A DNA stretch of 64,000 nt from Marthasterias glacialis (GCA_911728455.2 OU452229.1:20340754-20404753), one strand, 5' to 3'. Counted from the first letter of the stretch, positions 18,777 to 31,479 are shown. Notes: generated by a model not told the origin, from the sequence alone. Numbers and translations: made by a program.

Positions 18777-19763
18777 ATGGCGTCGATGCCAAATTTCTTT
18801 GATGACGATGAAGAACACGATGTAAACTCTTTGTACGACTTTCCATGTCAACTTGACAATGTAGTCGTAGAGGGCACAGAACCGTCTGTTCTTGAGTACA
18901 CGGAGCCTAGCGCTCTTATGCCGGGTTCAAACATTCTTGCGAGGCTAAACGCTGAAAACAGTGAGCAAGATTATAATTTCTTCAGTGTTGATTTTGAAAT
19001 TGAAGGTCATGCACGGTCTGAAAACAGCTTGATTAATACAGAGACTCTACCTGAAGAGCAGACAAACTTGAACTTGCATAGATCATTTGGCGGCCAATCC
19101 CCAATGTCTTGGACAGCATCAATGTCGGGTTCAGAGCCACGCAGCCCCGCATCATCGCACAACTCTGATGACAGTGGTGATGACTTGTTGGAGTATCTTT
19201 TGAAAGATGCAAGCATCACAGTTGAGCCGTCGGTGCCCAAAGTGAAGACTAAAAACCAGGCGGCTGATCTGTCCAGCAGCATCTCGTCCAGGACCAGACA
19301 ACAGAGGCAAACACGCAGCAGCACCGATGCTACCCGGGGTGTTAACAAGCAGAAAGGCCCATGGGGTAACACCAAACTGAGAAACACTAGCAAGAATGCC
19401 ATCATGGCCCGCGAAAACCGTCAGAAAAAAAAAATGTTCATACAGAGCCTTGTGGACACCAACAAGCAGCTCACCGATGAGAATGCCATTCTGAAGAAAG
19501 AATCTGGTTCAGTTGAGAAGAAGATCAGCTCCTTGGAAGAAGAGGTCAAGTATCTCCGCAAAGTGTTGTTCAACCAAAGTGCCCTGGCTGGTTTACTCAA
19601 GAAGTTCGACCAGAGAGAAGTCCGACTGAACACCAGTCACCTTGGAGATGAGACAGAGGATGAAGCCTCACCTTCTTGCAGCGGTGGTGTGTGTCTCCAT
19701 GTGAATGGCACCAACGCTACCCTGAAGATGTGCGCGAGATGTGCTAGAGACGACCAGCCTTGA
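18777..19763 (+). CDS. CREBZF: CREBZF/Zhangfei-like bZIP transcription factor, single coding exon, 328 aa
   Basis: Nuclear bZIP factor; vertebrate CREBZF acts as an HCF-1-associated co-regulator of ATF4/XBP1/CREB3-type factors. Start ATG has a strong context (aaaATGG). The N terminus is acidic (MASMPNFFDDDEEHD), with an acidic-hydrophobic patch DDSGDDLLEYLLKDA at 131-145 that could be a transactivation segment. Basic region at ~202-220: N207AIMARENRQKKK, with Asn214 where most bZIPs have Cys or Ser, as in CREBZF. The zipper has heptad residues L225, L232, L239, V246, L253 and L260. It is followed by NQSALAGLLKKF and a C-terminal GGVCLHV...CARCAR that matches human CREBZF as I recall it. The C-terminal match separates it from CREBL2/ATF. 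The coding region has no intron. No canonical (D/E)HxY HCF-1 motif is present; EQDY at 63-66 is the nearest. Confidence 0.9.
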   Translation: MASMPNFFDDDEEHDVNSLYDFPCQLDNVVVEGTEPSVLEYTEPSALMPGSNILARLNAENSEQDYNFFSVDFEIEGHARSENSLINTETLPEEQTNLNLHRSFGGQSPMSWTASMSGSEPRSPASSHNSDDSGDDLLEYLLKDASITVEPSVPKVKTKNQAADLSSSISSRTRQQRQTRSSTDATRGVNKQKGPWGNTKLRNTSKNAIMARENRQKKKMFIQSLVDTNKQLTDENAILKKESGSVEKKISSLEEEVKYLRKVLFNQSALAGLLKKFDQREVRLNTSHLGDETEDEASPSCSGGVCLHVNGTNATLKMCARCARDDQP

Positions 19764-22700
19764 ACCCCTCAAAAACATCTGTACACAAAAATAACCATGT
19801 ATAATGTAAGTATAAAAGGCTTTTTCTCCCAAGCAAGGAAAAGCTTTCAGAGATGATGGAGAGCTCAAAGGTCAGCATTCTTCAAAAGGAGACGGACTAA
19901 GATGAAGTTAAAGAATCATCCAAGTTCTAAGGTGACAGGCCTCGGAGGACTTCAAGCAAAAGAGGAGTTCTTGATGTGTCCAGATGTCTGCACAGGAAGA
20001 CCAACAATATAGACTTAAGGAGCACTTGGTTACTCTTCCAAATTATTTTGTGCCAGCTGAAGGGAAAGTTAACATGATATTGCTGGATTTTGTATTTAAA
20101 AGGAACATGTAGCTTGATAAAAGTGCAAGTAATTTAACTGCTCCTTAAATCTAGTAAAATTAAAAAAGCAGTTTTGTTGTTTTCGCCATTGTTTTGTCGT
20201 GAATATGTTGTATCAAGTAGGCCTAACGTTTCCTTTTGTTCATTTTTTCTATACCATAAGATAACAAGTTGAAATGAAACTAGAAGTTGGTGTTGCTTTG
20301 AAAGCAGAAAAAATTATCTTGTTACATTTTATTTTCTGAAGTTGAGTTAAAACTGTTCAATGTTTGGTATTTCGACCACTAATCAGACAGCATTACAAAC
20401 CCTGATGTTGACTTCCAGCTGTTGTACAGGAAAAAAAAGTTTATGACTTGTAAAGTTGCAGCATTGATGTAAAGAAACTGATAAAAACGGAGTTCTCAAT
20501 TTGTTTTTTTAACTGAAGATTTGTAGCACAGGTGCCTCAGATTTTACGGAAGTGCAGGGGTAACACCATGTGCTTTCTGGTAAGTGGTTTATGTAGTAAA
20601 TGTGGTAAAGCATGGCAGAAGTTTCAAGGTTAAGTAGGCAAATTCATCAACTTCAAAAAAGGGTTGCATAAAAAGGTTTCCAAAAGTATGAGAATTTGAT
20701 GTGAATCAATTGTCACATGAGGACTTAATTGTGCAAATATGTAGAGTAAAAACCTGCTTAAATTTTTTCTCTTTTTTTTTCATCTCTTTTTTGGGGGTAT
20801 CGAGCATAAACAGCCTCTAAGAAGTGAAATTTCTGTAGCCGATTTTGTCGAATTCCATCATGTTTTTGGAAGCCTTTCTACTTGGTGTGAAAAGCTAATC
20901 TAACCCATGGAGTTACATTGTGTTTTGATTACAGGAAAGCGTTAACCGCACGGTTGATGGCTTACAAGACCTTGCACATAGTTGGCCTGCACCTCTTGCC
21001 AACTAAGATCTTTGGTAAGCATCAGTTACTACAAATTGCCTGAAAATAAAAGCCACAAATTTGTTCATTATTGTTTGAAAAAAAAAATAGTTGACCATAA
21101 AACATCATTCAATATGTCAAAGATTTATACAACCTTACAGTACTGTAAACACATGTATATATATAGCAAGACAAAGCAAGTCAAAAGAAAAAAAAGGTTA
21201 CACGCAGATGCATTGTTAATATTACACAGTATAATCAGTTATGGCAAAATTCATGCTCATGTAAATATGCCAAGGTTTGGTAAAGGGTTTTTGTTCGTTT
21301 TTTTGAAAATATTAATTTTCATGTAACCTTTTGTCGTTAAATTGAAAATACGAGTATGAAAAAGAGTAAAGAAGTAAAAGGAGGGTCCAAAATAGTTTAT
21401 AAAGTAGTAATATAATTCCAAAACAATAACGACATACAAATGAATGTTAAATGAACCATAGACAAGTTGTAAAACTGCTAAAATACAAATACAACATTTT
21501 CTGGGGAACGTTGATGATACAGGGAAACTAAGCCAAAAACTAAATGAAGTATGTATTGGTTGTAAGCCATACTATTGATAGTTCGTTTATTTTTCCCCCG
21601 CCCGTGAAGCTGGAGCCTAGTGTGCCGAGAGGTGGTAGCTTGGTGTGGTCTCTTGGACTTTGTTACAATTTCATCAACTTTTAAGACAATAAGGTAGTAT
21701 TATTTAAAGGTAACGTATAAATACTCTCCAGGTCTTTTAGATGTTGTTCAGCCTATGCGGTGTCCATCTTGGTTTTGTTTCAGAATTGAGTTTGCCTTTT
21801 TACTAGCCGATTGTTGGCTTTTTGGTTCTTCTGCTGCCTGAGTTATGACTACGATCCATGAAAAAATTCTTTGTCAAAAAATCCAAGATGGTCACTTCGT
21901 AATGTAAAGTTCAGTGCTGAAAATGGAAATGTTTGAACCAAGCAAAACGTTGGTGTGTTGAGTATTTCTGAATGTTTCTGTTGAGCTTTCCAGTAGAAAG
22001 AAAAGAAGCTTTTTACATGTGTTTCAGAGAATTCAAATTTTACAATATCTAGTTTGATCATTGAAGTTAATCTGTTTTATGTTATGACCTCTTCAAATAC
22101 ACTTGTACCCTAATAATTTGCATGGCTCAAGCATCACGAGAATTAAGACTTAAATTTGTACTGGCCCAAAATGTCTGAAACCCAAATTAGCTGATAGTAT
22201 TACATGTACATGTGGTTAGTTTACCGACTTGTTTACTATTCTAATGTTTTCATGATTCTGTTTATTTTTAGTAACTTGCAGTAAAAAAAAACCCAGTAAG
22301 TATTGATTTACAGTACACGTTAAAACATTCTCCGAGGACTCCGTTGGTGTATGGTGTTTTGAACACTGCATGTGTTTGTTGAAGGTCCTGTTCGATTACC
22401 TAAAACATGCATAAATTTCAACAGCTTAAGACATGTTTTCAAAAAATTTGCAAGTTGGGTCTTTTTTTTTAATGCATACTAATGTTTTCACTTTGGCATA
22501 TCAGGGACTTGTCAGAGGAAAACTGTTTTGGGAATAATTGAATTTCCATTGGTGACAGATTCTTTAACCAGTGCTACTCTGGGCTTGAATTCGGGGGGTA
22601 AAAACCACCAGACCACAGGGCTTGTAGCACGAAATCTTTACGGGACCAGATTTTTTTTTTTAAAAGACCAGAATCAAAGTGAAATGAAAAATAAATTCCA

Positions 22701-25700
22701 GGTGCAATTTAACATGCATTGAACTGTTTTTATTCGAACATGCACAAAGATGAAAGAGAAGATTTATCTCATTTATCTATATTTGTACAGGACCTAGAAA
22801 GACCCAGTCCGCTCAGAGCAGAAAGGACTTGTTACTAATGTACTTCATTACTCAGTGGAATTAAAAGGTGTTTTATCAGACTCGGAGTCAACTTTTCAAC
22901 ATAATTTGTTTTTGTTCAAGTTATTGCACAGTGAAGGATTATTATTCAATTGAACAACACAAGACGTCTGGACTTGTCCGGTTGTAAGCTAGTGGCCCGG
23001 CGCTAAATTCACTGGACTTGGGTCTGTGCTCCAGTGTTAATTTAGAGACCTGGGCTCGATTTCACAAAAAGTTAAGATTAATCTTGACTGCGAATCAATC
23101 TTAGTTGCTAAGCAAAGTGTGATGTCGCAATACAAATCACTATGGTAATACTGACAACTCATCTTGGTGGAGTCTCAGTGCTTTGTGAAATCGGCCCCTG
23201 GCCTCACTACTGATGGCTTTAAATGTGAAGGACCTGAATTCAAACACGTGCAGTGAAAGTAAGTACTGCTGAGGATGGTGCATGGAGACTCGATCATGTA
23301 GTGCACTTTGTGTATGAAATGGTGAACTTGTCTTTCAGGTCGGCACAATTCAGCTCTGAGCAGAAAGTTTACGTCCTGCTCTGAGCACCACTTGGCCTTT
23401 TTAGGTCCTATAAAAGTCCTTACTGCTCTGAGCCGACGAATTATAATTCTTAAAAAAACGAAACAATGTTGTATCATCTCTCTAGGTAATTTTCTTGTAT
23501 GAAATTGATGTACACATATCTTTGAATTGTTGCTAGCTGTTTTTCTTGCTAGATTCCAACAATATGCAGCATCATTAAATGGTAGTCCACCCATTTGTAA
23601 GCCATGTTGTCCTCGGAGAATGTACAGGTATGTTAGTTGGTGTAATTATGTATTGCTGTCAAGTTACCCAGAACTAACCAGAACAATGTTTGCCAATCCT
23701 AAGTTGTTCAGCTACATTCCACCCATTTCTATTTATATTTACATTCTTACTTGTAGAGTGCATCATATTCATTCAATCACCATGGCAGTGTAACTTCATC
23801 TTAACCGGTTGTCATGAAAAGCATTTTCTTGTTAACCTGGTCAGTATTGGCACCCCATAAACAAATTCTAAAAAGATTTTCGAGTTTCCATGACAAATTT
23901 ACTTTGTTCGGAGTTCATTGCCTTGCCCACTGCAAGAAAAAGTTCGTAAGTATGTGAGCTACCCTTACAAGATTAGTTACAACATAATTGCTCATTTGAA
24001 ATCCTCACAGTTAATAGCAGAATTGCTTTTAGTTTTAAAACCTTGCAGTTACAACAGAATTGTTTTAGTTGAAATCCTAGCACTTCGAATTCCATGTTTT
24101 ACTTTCTTTGATCAGTCTCTGCGTAGCTTGCAATTTTGAAGAACAAAAAAAACAATCACTCGGCTGAGAGCAGCGACTTTCATCAACAGCTGATGAAACA
24201 TCTTCAACTGAACGTGGTGTATGGTTGGTTATATTTGGTAGGGAGTACATAATTGATTGGAGAAGAAAATCCGGTGAATTAGTTTGTTGATTTGTGCTTC
24301 ATTGTGCAAAGAACTCGTCAATATCACATCTGCAATGAACAGCACATATTGGGTGTACCATGTACATGTTCATACACTGTACATGTACAGGCAATGCACC
24401 AACAATTTTCAAATTTTACACCTGGGTGACTAAAATATACACCTGTGTGTAAAAAAAAATGAAATTTTAAAAGGAAACTATTTCAACAGGGTTCCCTTTC
24501 AAAATTATTTTCTAAAGGATAAAACTGTTTTCTATAGACCTTGATTATCGTGTGAAAACTTGTAACTACAGGAATTCTTTTTAAATTGGACGAATACACA
24601 ATGTGTATCTGAACTTCGATTTATGTATCGTAAATGCAAAGAAAAGGAAAACGGAAGAAGAAAAAAACTGATGACAGAATTAAAATTTGTCACTGGCATA
24701 GTTTTCTGGTTGGTTCTGGGTGATTTGAAGCCCTTGTTGTAAATGTGTTATTTCTCAAAGTTTAGTACTGTTAAAGCCTTATTGGTGTTCCAAACACAAC
24801 TTTGTAAATTATGTAAAAAGAAATTACTTGAACTGTAAAAATAAAACAAACTATTCTGATATTGAAAATGAAGACGGTTGTAGCTGTGTGATTCCGTCCG
24901 TGTAGTACCACCCTGTATTTTACTGATGTTGGAGCAATGTTTTGGATCAAGAAACTGTTTAGCCACGTCCACCACCTCCCCCCCGTGATTCAACATTACT
25001 TAACTTTTTACACTTGAGGCTTTTATTACACCGGTTCCTTTCTATGTCTTGAAGCATTCTTTGCAAAGAATTCATTCCCGTTTTATTTCTTCTCAATGAA
25101 AGGTTGTCCGGTTTTTGTTAAGTGTTTTCCAATAATTGAGTGGGGGCGAGATTCATTTTGTGTCTTTTTTGACAGGCGCCCTCTATTGACCATTAATGAT
25201 GATGGCGTGCCTTGTCAATGCAGCCCGTCACATCACGGCCGCGAGTTTGGCAACCGTGGTTGGCAAAAGTTTGGGCGGCCTTCTCTGCCAAAAATAATGC
25301 GGTTTATTTGACCAATAATGCTGTCAAATTAATACCTATATTTAATGATAAATAATAACAAAAAGTAAACTTATCCTCCGTAAAAGAAAGTTTTATTTTG
25401 TTTTACTAAACTTGCCAAGCCAGTTTGTACATTTTGTGATACTCAAGGCCTCCCATACAAAATACTGGTCGATTTGTAAACAAAAGAAATGTATAGATTA
25501 TTACAAAAGTTGTACCTTTACATCTGGTTGATCTTTGCAACACATCCAAGAAAAAAAGCTTTAGTACTTTCCGGTCATCGATCAAGGGCGGCAAGAATTT
25601 ACACAAATAAGAACAAGGTTCTTCTTTGTCGGTTATAAGAAAATGGCCGGTGTCGCATGGTATTCTGTCCTCCGGGTAATGTGTCCACCATACGGTAAAC

Positions 25701-27540
25701 GTTGGGCTGGAGGAGTTTATTCAAAAGAGGGCGCTATCGGAGGGAGTTGGTCAGAGCCGTATATTGGGATTTGGTGTACACAATTCGCCGTATGCTTGGA
25801 CAGAATCTCCTTCCACACCGGCAATGTTATGCAACATCGGCTAGACTTGTTACCTTACGCGTGCTAACTAAAATAATAAAGATAACTGTGTTTTCACACT
25901 CTACCTCCTGGAGATTTTTATTTTTTTAGGGGGTGGGGTTAGCGGGTATGTACGGGAAGCCAATTTGCCGTCTGGCATTTCTTTGCGGGGTGTATTAAAG
26001 CCAGTTTTGGAGACCTGCCTCGATTTCCGACCATTAATCTACACTCTGCTGCCTGCAGATGGACCAATACACATGTACATGTACACATCATACTTCAGTG
26101 TACAGGTATACATGTATGTGGGTCTAAGGCTGTTAAGGGTTCATGTACGTGGGTCTAAGGTTCTTGAGGGTTCATTCAGACAAGGAAAGACACGATTGGA
26201 TTGTTCAGTGAATCCTTAGTGGTCATGTTCCAAGAATGCTGGAGGTACATGTGTGTAGCACTATACATTATAACTTGTCACTAGAGGGCGGTATACAAGA
26301 TGAGTGGTACTGATTCCCAAACAAAGGCCATGTAACACAGAGAAATTTGACAGGCAATACGAAAACCAGTTCCATGCAATAAGAAACAATATTCACGTAA
26401 TTTTCTTGGGGAGTGTTTCTTTTATATTATGAAGTGCAGTTGTTTGCCCCCCTGTCAAAGTTGCCTCTGAAAATGGCCTAATGTGGCAAGGCCTAAGTAC
26501 ACCAAATGGTGCTCCCGTTCCAGCACTGCAGGTGGCCGCGTGACCTAGGGTGCTGGGGGCTTGAACTCCCTCCGCTCAGTACCCTGCTCCCCCCACCCAA
26601 TAAACGATATCGAAAAAACACAAATGAATGGTCCGATATATTAGCCCCACTCCCCCCAAAATGTCTTTTCCACAGCTTGCCTCCCCCTCCCCCAAATGAA
26701 TAAGACTGGTTCACCACTGAGCACTGTGGACAACGATGAAGTCACCATGACCAAATAAACCAGATCATTGTCATTCATGGTAAATTTGTACTCCCAAGAA
26801 CTAATTAAACGTTGATTCCCACCGTTGGCATAGCACCCTTCTGATATCTCCATCAGACCCACACGCAGACGGAACGCAAGGTCGTATATTATAAACCAAT
26901 GTATTAACAATGAAGATGAAGTATGCCGATTATGTAGCCTTTTGTGTGTTTTCCGCAAGAAAACGCATTTTAAATGTGGATTTGGCATTCTTTAGATTAG
27001 ATCCACACAGGCTCGCTTAAACATAGTCTCCCGTATTGACGTACATCCGTGTCATGCCAAGAATGTACTGGATGGGTTTTTCGTAGAATGTTCTTGATCT
27101 CTAACAAAGATTGGTCAAGAGTTTCCGCTTATTCCTCAAATTTTGACCGCTGTGACCCACCCCACGAATCGTCAGATCGGACAACGATAGAGTTTCAAGT
27201 TATTTTCTACAATGAACCATTTTCATTTAATATACCATACATAAAGGGTACATCCTTACAATGTTGTAACATTATAATATGATTTGTGGGGGGGAAATGA
27301 TACTTTTTGAGGGCCTTTTCCAAACTCCGGCGACGGCTTTGTTCTTGCCATTCCGCCTTTCCGTAGCTGTCATGCCGAAATAGCAATATTTTAAAAAGGC
27401 TGCCAAGTCAAGGCTGTCAAGTCGGAGTCGGAGTCGAAACCGTCGTTTCTTAAATGCCCTGAAAATTTCAGCCTTAAAAAAACCTATAGGCCCCTACAGC
27501 TATCACTGTCGGTCACGTCAGTCAAGTTTTTGTCATTTTT
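19764..27540. other. AT-rich DNA downstream of CREBZF, probable 3' UTR then intergenic
   Basis: No frame with recognisable homology. The first part is probably a long CREBZF 3' UTR. Contains a MITE (23052-23198), TACATGTA words near 24370 and 26075, and a ~34-bp tandem duplication (GTGGGTCTAAGG) at 26110-26178. Confidence 0.4.
23052..23198. mobile_element. 147-bp palindromic MITE
   Basis: Left end GGGCTCGATTTCACAAAAAG, right end complementary to GGGGCCGATTTCACAAAGCA. Non-coding, related in design to the GGGCCCAATTTCAT family. Confidence 0.7.
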
Positions 27541-27584
27541 TTAACCTTCATGTTTCTTCGATCGAAAATCACACTCTAAAAACT

Positions 27585-27792
27585 CCCGGGTCAGAATTGA
27601 CCCGGATGCCGGGTCCCAGGAGGCCTGACCCATTTCTGGGTCAGGTTGACCCGGAAACTGGTTAAAATTGGGATTTTGACTCGGGATTCTGCGTCATTTT
27701 TGACACAGTTTGACACAGATTCAGGGTCAGCCTGACCCAGAAATGGGTTGGCTCCCTATAGGACCCGGAATCCGGGTCAATTCCAGCCCGGG
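27585..27792. mobile_element. Palindromic MITE with two perfect ERE palindromes
   Basis: Arms 27585-27645 and 27729-27792 are inverted copies starting CCCGGGTCAGAATTGACCCG; the outer flank is CACACTCTAAAAACT. GGTCAGGTTGACC lies at 27639-27651 and GGTCAGCCTGACC at 27725-27737, both exact GGTCAnnnTGACC palindromes placed symmetrically. No coding capacity. Confidence 0.72.
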
Positions 27793-28480
27793 CGTCTAAC
27801 CTGGGAGATTTTATATGCGCCTGAAATCAAACTCACTATTTGAACATTTTTTGCGTTCCATATTTTACTCTTCAATTTTTTTTATTGCATAACTGGTAAA
27901 TTCCAAGGATGTTTCATAACACCGAAAACTCTCAGTGTTTATGTAAAGCTCTTCAGAGCGCTTTCAAAGTCACCTAATAGTTCTCAATAAAACCCTAATT
28001 ATGTTGCCACGCTGGAAACTAATTGTAAGAAGGATCCTATACAACACTGTCCTTGCATGAAGACGTACAAAAGTGTAGTGTAAACATGATAGAGGGCTGT
28101 ACAATAATCCGGATGTTGCTTCTTGTCTTTTGCTGTTTTTAAAGGGTGCGCACATCATTGGTAAGGTTGAAAATATAATGTTCACAAACTGGCACATAAC
28201 TTACATAATACATGTATAAAGATGGTCATGTTTGAAAACTTCCCTTGAAATATTTCCCCCAGAAATACTATTACTTAGTCTATGAGAAATGAGCAAAACA
28301 ATTAGTTTAGGGATCTCGCGAGAACAAAACTCGATGTTTGAAAACAGTGAATACTCAATGGAGTTTTTCAATATTTTCTCGTGACTCTGATGACCAATTG
28401 AGCTTGTTTCACAGGTTTATTTCATGGGTGTTAGGTCACATAAAGTGCGGATACTGATCTATGACAATTAGCCCCAGCAC

Positions 28481-28550
28481 CGTTTTCTAACCCTTTCAAT
28501 CTAAGAATAGGTAACCGTTTTTTAACCCTTTCAATCTAAGAATAGGTAAC
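28481..28550 (+). repeat. 35-bp tandem duplication before candidate exon
   Basis: Two copies of CGTTTTCTAACCCTTTCAAT then CTAAGAATAGGTAAC (28481-28515, 28516-28550), one mismatch, ending one base before the ATG at 28552. Confidence 0.92.
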
Positions 28551-28551
28551 C

Positions 28552-28720
28552 ATGTCTGCAGCAGAAGCCCTTCAAATCATGAGTTGGCTGTTCCAGGAAT
28601 TGACACAAACGGAAAAGGGGATAAATCCATTATTCCACTCTGACCGGAGACGAGAAGTGGCGGCGCTAGTTTGCCAGCTGATCTCTGGCAGTCTCACGGT
28701 CTCCATGGAGCGTAAAGCCG
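28552..28720 (+). CDS. Candidate first coding exon, unidentified protein (56 codons)
   Basis: ATG with A at -3 (aaccATGT) opens MSAAEALQIMSWLFQELTQT...SMERKA and runs to a strong donor CCG|GTAAGT at 28721, ending in phase 1. The peptide looks helical and mixed-charge, and I do not recognise it. Phase 1 is incompatible with the GTPase exon at 36193 (needs phase 2), and I find no partner exon. Two 35-bp tandem copies directly precede the ATG. Could be a real exon of an unseen gene or chance. Confidence 0.28.
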
Positions 28721-29628
28721 GTAAGTGTAGGTGGACAAGAGCACGGACCCGGCCATCAGTGGCTGACGCACAGTTGGGAATTGTCCCAATTCTCTAAAGT
28801 CTTTTAGATCTTTGATCAATTGGTCCTGAGCGGTTGTCGTGAAAGTGTTTATAGAAAGTTTATACAGCGTTGATAATGAAAAAAAAATCCATTAAATTTT
28901 GAGTTATGAGGATTCCGATTGACACAAATGTCCATATTCAATGAAAGCCTGCAATTTATAGAGTGCCATCAATCCATTTGAGTCGAGGCGTTTCTGGAAA
29001 GACAGATTAAGTATAGTCCTGACGTTTCTGAGAAGAAGAAGGAGAAAAATGATCTGTTAAAAAATAACGGGGGTCAACGCAAAGGGTATTGGGTGGCACC
29101 ATTTTTAGGCCTACTCCTTGAGACAAGAATAAATATTTCCAAGAACTGATGACAAATCAAATCTGAAATGAACCACGCTCTGACATCGAAACAAATGCAC
29201 ATTATTATTGATAAATTGATAAATTCGAGATTGGTGACTGAAACTTTCCTTCGAACCGTCCACAGTTTTCAAGAAACTTTTTAACACTTTTGAAATTTTC
29301 ATCGAATGGGCTTGGACGGTAATTACGTTTTGAGAAAACAATTCCTAAAAATGCTGCCAATGTTTGTGTTGTTTTTTTATTCATGTTGGCTGCATGGGTT
29401 CTCTCTCAATGAGGAAATACGAATGGATTTACACACAAAATTTGTTAACAATCATGTTTGATGTAATTTTTCAAAATACTTAACACCTCTGAATACACTC
29501 GTTTATTAAACTAAAGTTACTTGTTAAACTAAAAACCTCAATTAGTTTTCGGACGATCACCAAAAACCATAGGCTTGTATCCTTAATAACTACCGTTTTA
29601 TGAATAAGGAAATAATCTGTGTGACTCT

Positions 29629-29854
29629 CAGTGGCGTAACCAGACATTTACATTTTGGGGAAGGGAGGGGCAGACGGGGGCAAACGGAGGCAAAGTCATA
29701 ATTTGAGGAGGGGCTACTTAATGTATCGAACCAGTCGTTATTCTGTGCATTTTATTCGATCTCACTTTGGGAGGGGGGTCAGAGGTTCTGAGGGAGGCCT
29801 CCCCCCCCCTGCCCCCCCCCCCCACCACCGCCACCACCTCAGGTGACTCCACTG
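29629..29854. mobile_element. hAT-like CAGTGGCG element, copy 3
   Basis: Left CAGTGGCGTAACCAGACATT, right CAGGTGACTCCACTG. Flanks GTGACTCT / TCGACTCT share six bases. The interior is G-rich, then C-rich. Confidence 0.68.
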
Positions 29855-30207
29855 TCGACTCTTCTCTGTATTTTTGGGTCATTATGGTTTACATCTACAA
29901 AAGGTTTTAAGTCTGTGTTTTTTTTTCCCTCGTTTAGTTTTGTCTCCATAGAAACTAGTTTGACGTAGAAATTGAAAGTTCACAAACCTTTATGTCTCAT
30001 GTCGATTGTTGCCCGCTTGCCCATGAAAAAGATTATATACTGAGGTTTTGGTTGCGGATGGTCCTTCGGATTTTCTAGAAACACATGTTAACCTTTTCTG
30101 TTTTAAACAATTTATAAACCAAGGTTATACTAGGCAAATTTTCCAAGAAATTGCGAATGGCGGTTATTTTACAAGCTAAGTTTTAGAATGTCATTGTGTT
30201 ATTTTGG

Positions 30208-30280
30208 TTTACCTGATGGCCAGCAATGAGCGCGATTCCAACAAAAATTCTTTTCAAAATGATCGCATTTCGGACGGATC
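30208..30280 (+). repeat. 73-bp dispersed repeat shared with 30958-31030
   Basis: TTTACCTGATGGCCAGCAAT ... CTTTTCAAAATGATCGCATT then TCGGACGGATC; nearly identical to the segment 750 bp downstream in the same orientation. Confidence 0.8.
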
Positions 30281-30904
30281 TGTTTCGCAGATCGATTGCG
30301 GGCAAAGTAAACAAAAGAAAGAATGTTGATAAGCTGATCATTGCTGGTAAACATCATCAACCGTCAACGCGGTGGTCGACAAGCTTTTGACGGTGTTACA
30401 AATAAAGGTTTTAAGTATGTGTTATTATAACAGTCCATGACCATTGTTTTGAAATTGTTACTAAGAAAGTAACCGCATCTTGCCCCACCATTTTACAGTT
30501 CGTGAGAAGTACAACTTTCACACGGGAATGACACGCAGATTTAAAAAAAATCACATTTTTTGTTTGTCAAATCTTTTATTCAGTCAACTTTGACGTCTCC
30601 AATGGATTTTGAAAATAATTGATTCTAATATTGTAAAATAATCAACTAGTTTGGACACGCATTCTAATTAGCCTCTTTGAGGTATGGCGGACACTACTTA
30701 TGAGTGACACTGTTTGGTTTGGATGTACACACTCAGACAGATTTACCCAAACCGAATAGTGCCCTCGTAAGTGTCCACCATAATATCTCAAAAAGGCTTT
30801 ACGTTGGGCCGCCAGTAAACTCAAACTAATTAAAATGCCTAGTTAAGACCTAAATGGTATCCAAGTTCGCATCTGCCGAAAGTACTGTTACCCATAACCC
30901 ACAC

Positions 30905-31195
30905 CATAGGCGTACGAGCCGCCTGGCTGGGGAGGGGGGGGGGGGGGCACGTGGAGTTTACCTGATGGCCAGCAATGAAAGCGATTTCAACAAAATGTCT
31001 TTTCAAAATGATCGCATTTCGGACGGATCCCCCTCCCCCGAAAAAAAATGGGCAAAACAAGAAGAAAAAAACAAAAACAAAAACCGTTTTATTATAGGAA
31101 CTGGTACTTGTGCTTTAATCTGTGTAAACTTTCGAGCAAATCAACCCCTCCCCCCCCCAACCAAAGAGTACCCCCATACGCCTACGACCCACACC
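30905..31195 (-). mobile_element. Small G/C-rich TIR element with nested 73-bp repeat
   Basis: Ends CATAGGCGTACGAGCC / CCCCATACGCCTACGA are inverted. Positions 30958-31030 repeat 30208-30280 (ACCTGATGGCCAGCAATGA ... TTTCGGACGGATC). Homologous to 17783-18010 in inverted orientation. Confidence 0.55.
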
Positions 31196-31479
31196 CATAT
31201 ACAAAGAACTTTGTTGACTCCACCATCGGACATAAATTTGTCTTCCATGTTTTTTCTACTATAAGTTTTAAGTATTAGTGTGTATATTTAATGCGAGCAT
31301 GCATTGTACATTATTGATCGACGGGTTTGATCCTCCACCCACCGGCTGTCCTTAAAGTCAAGTTCCTCATATAGGAAAACAAAATTGAAATCAAATTATG
31401 ATTAAAACCCCATTAGTTTAATGACGATCCATCTCAAATCATTACCAAAACATTAAGTGTGCATATTAAATCGCACGAG

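Noticed and set aside
23175-23594. 139-codon minus-strand frame
   Set aside because: Its end lies within the MITE at 23052-23198; no homology or splice signals.
25643-25867. ATG frame MAGVAWYSVLR... at 25643
   Set aside because: Start context is acceptable, but the only nearby donor is poor (GTAATG) and the peptide is unrecognised.
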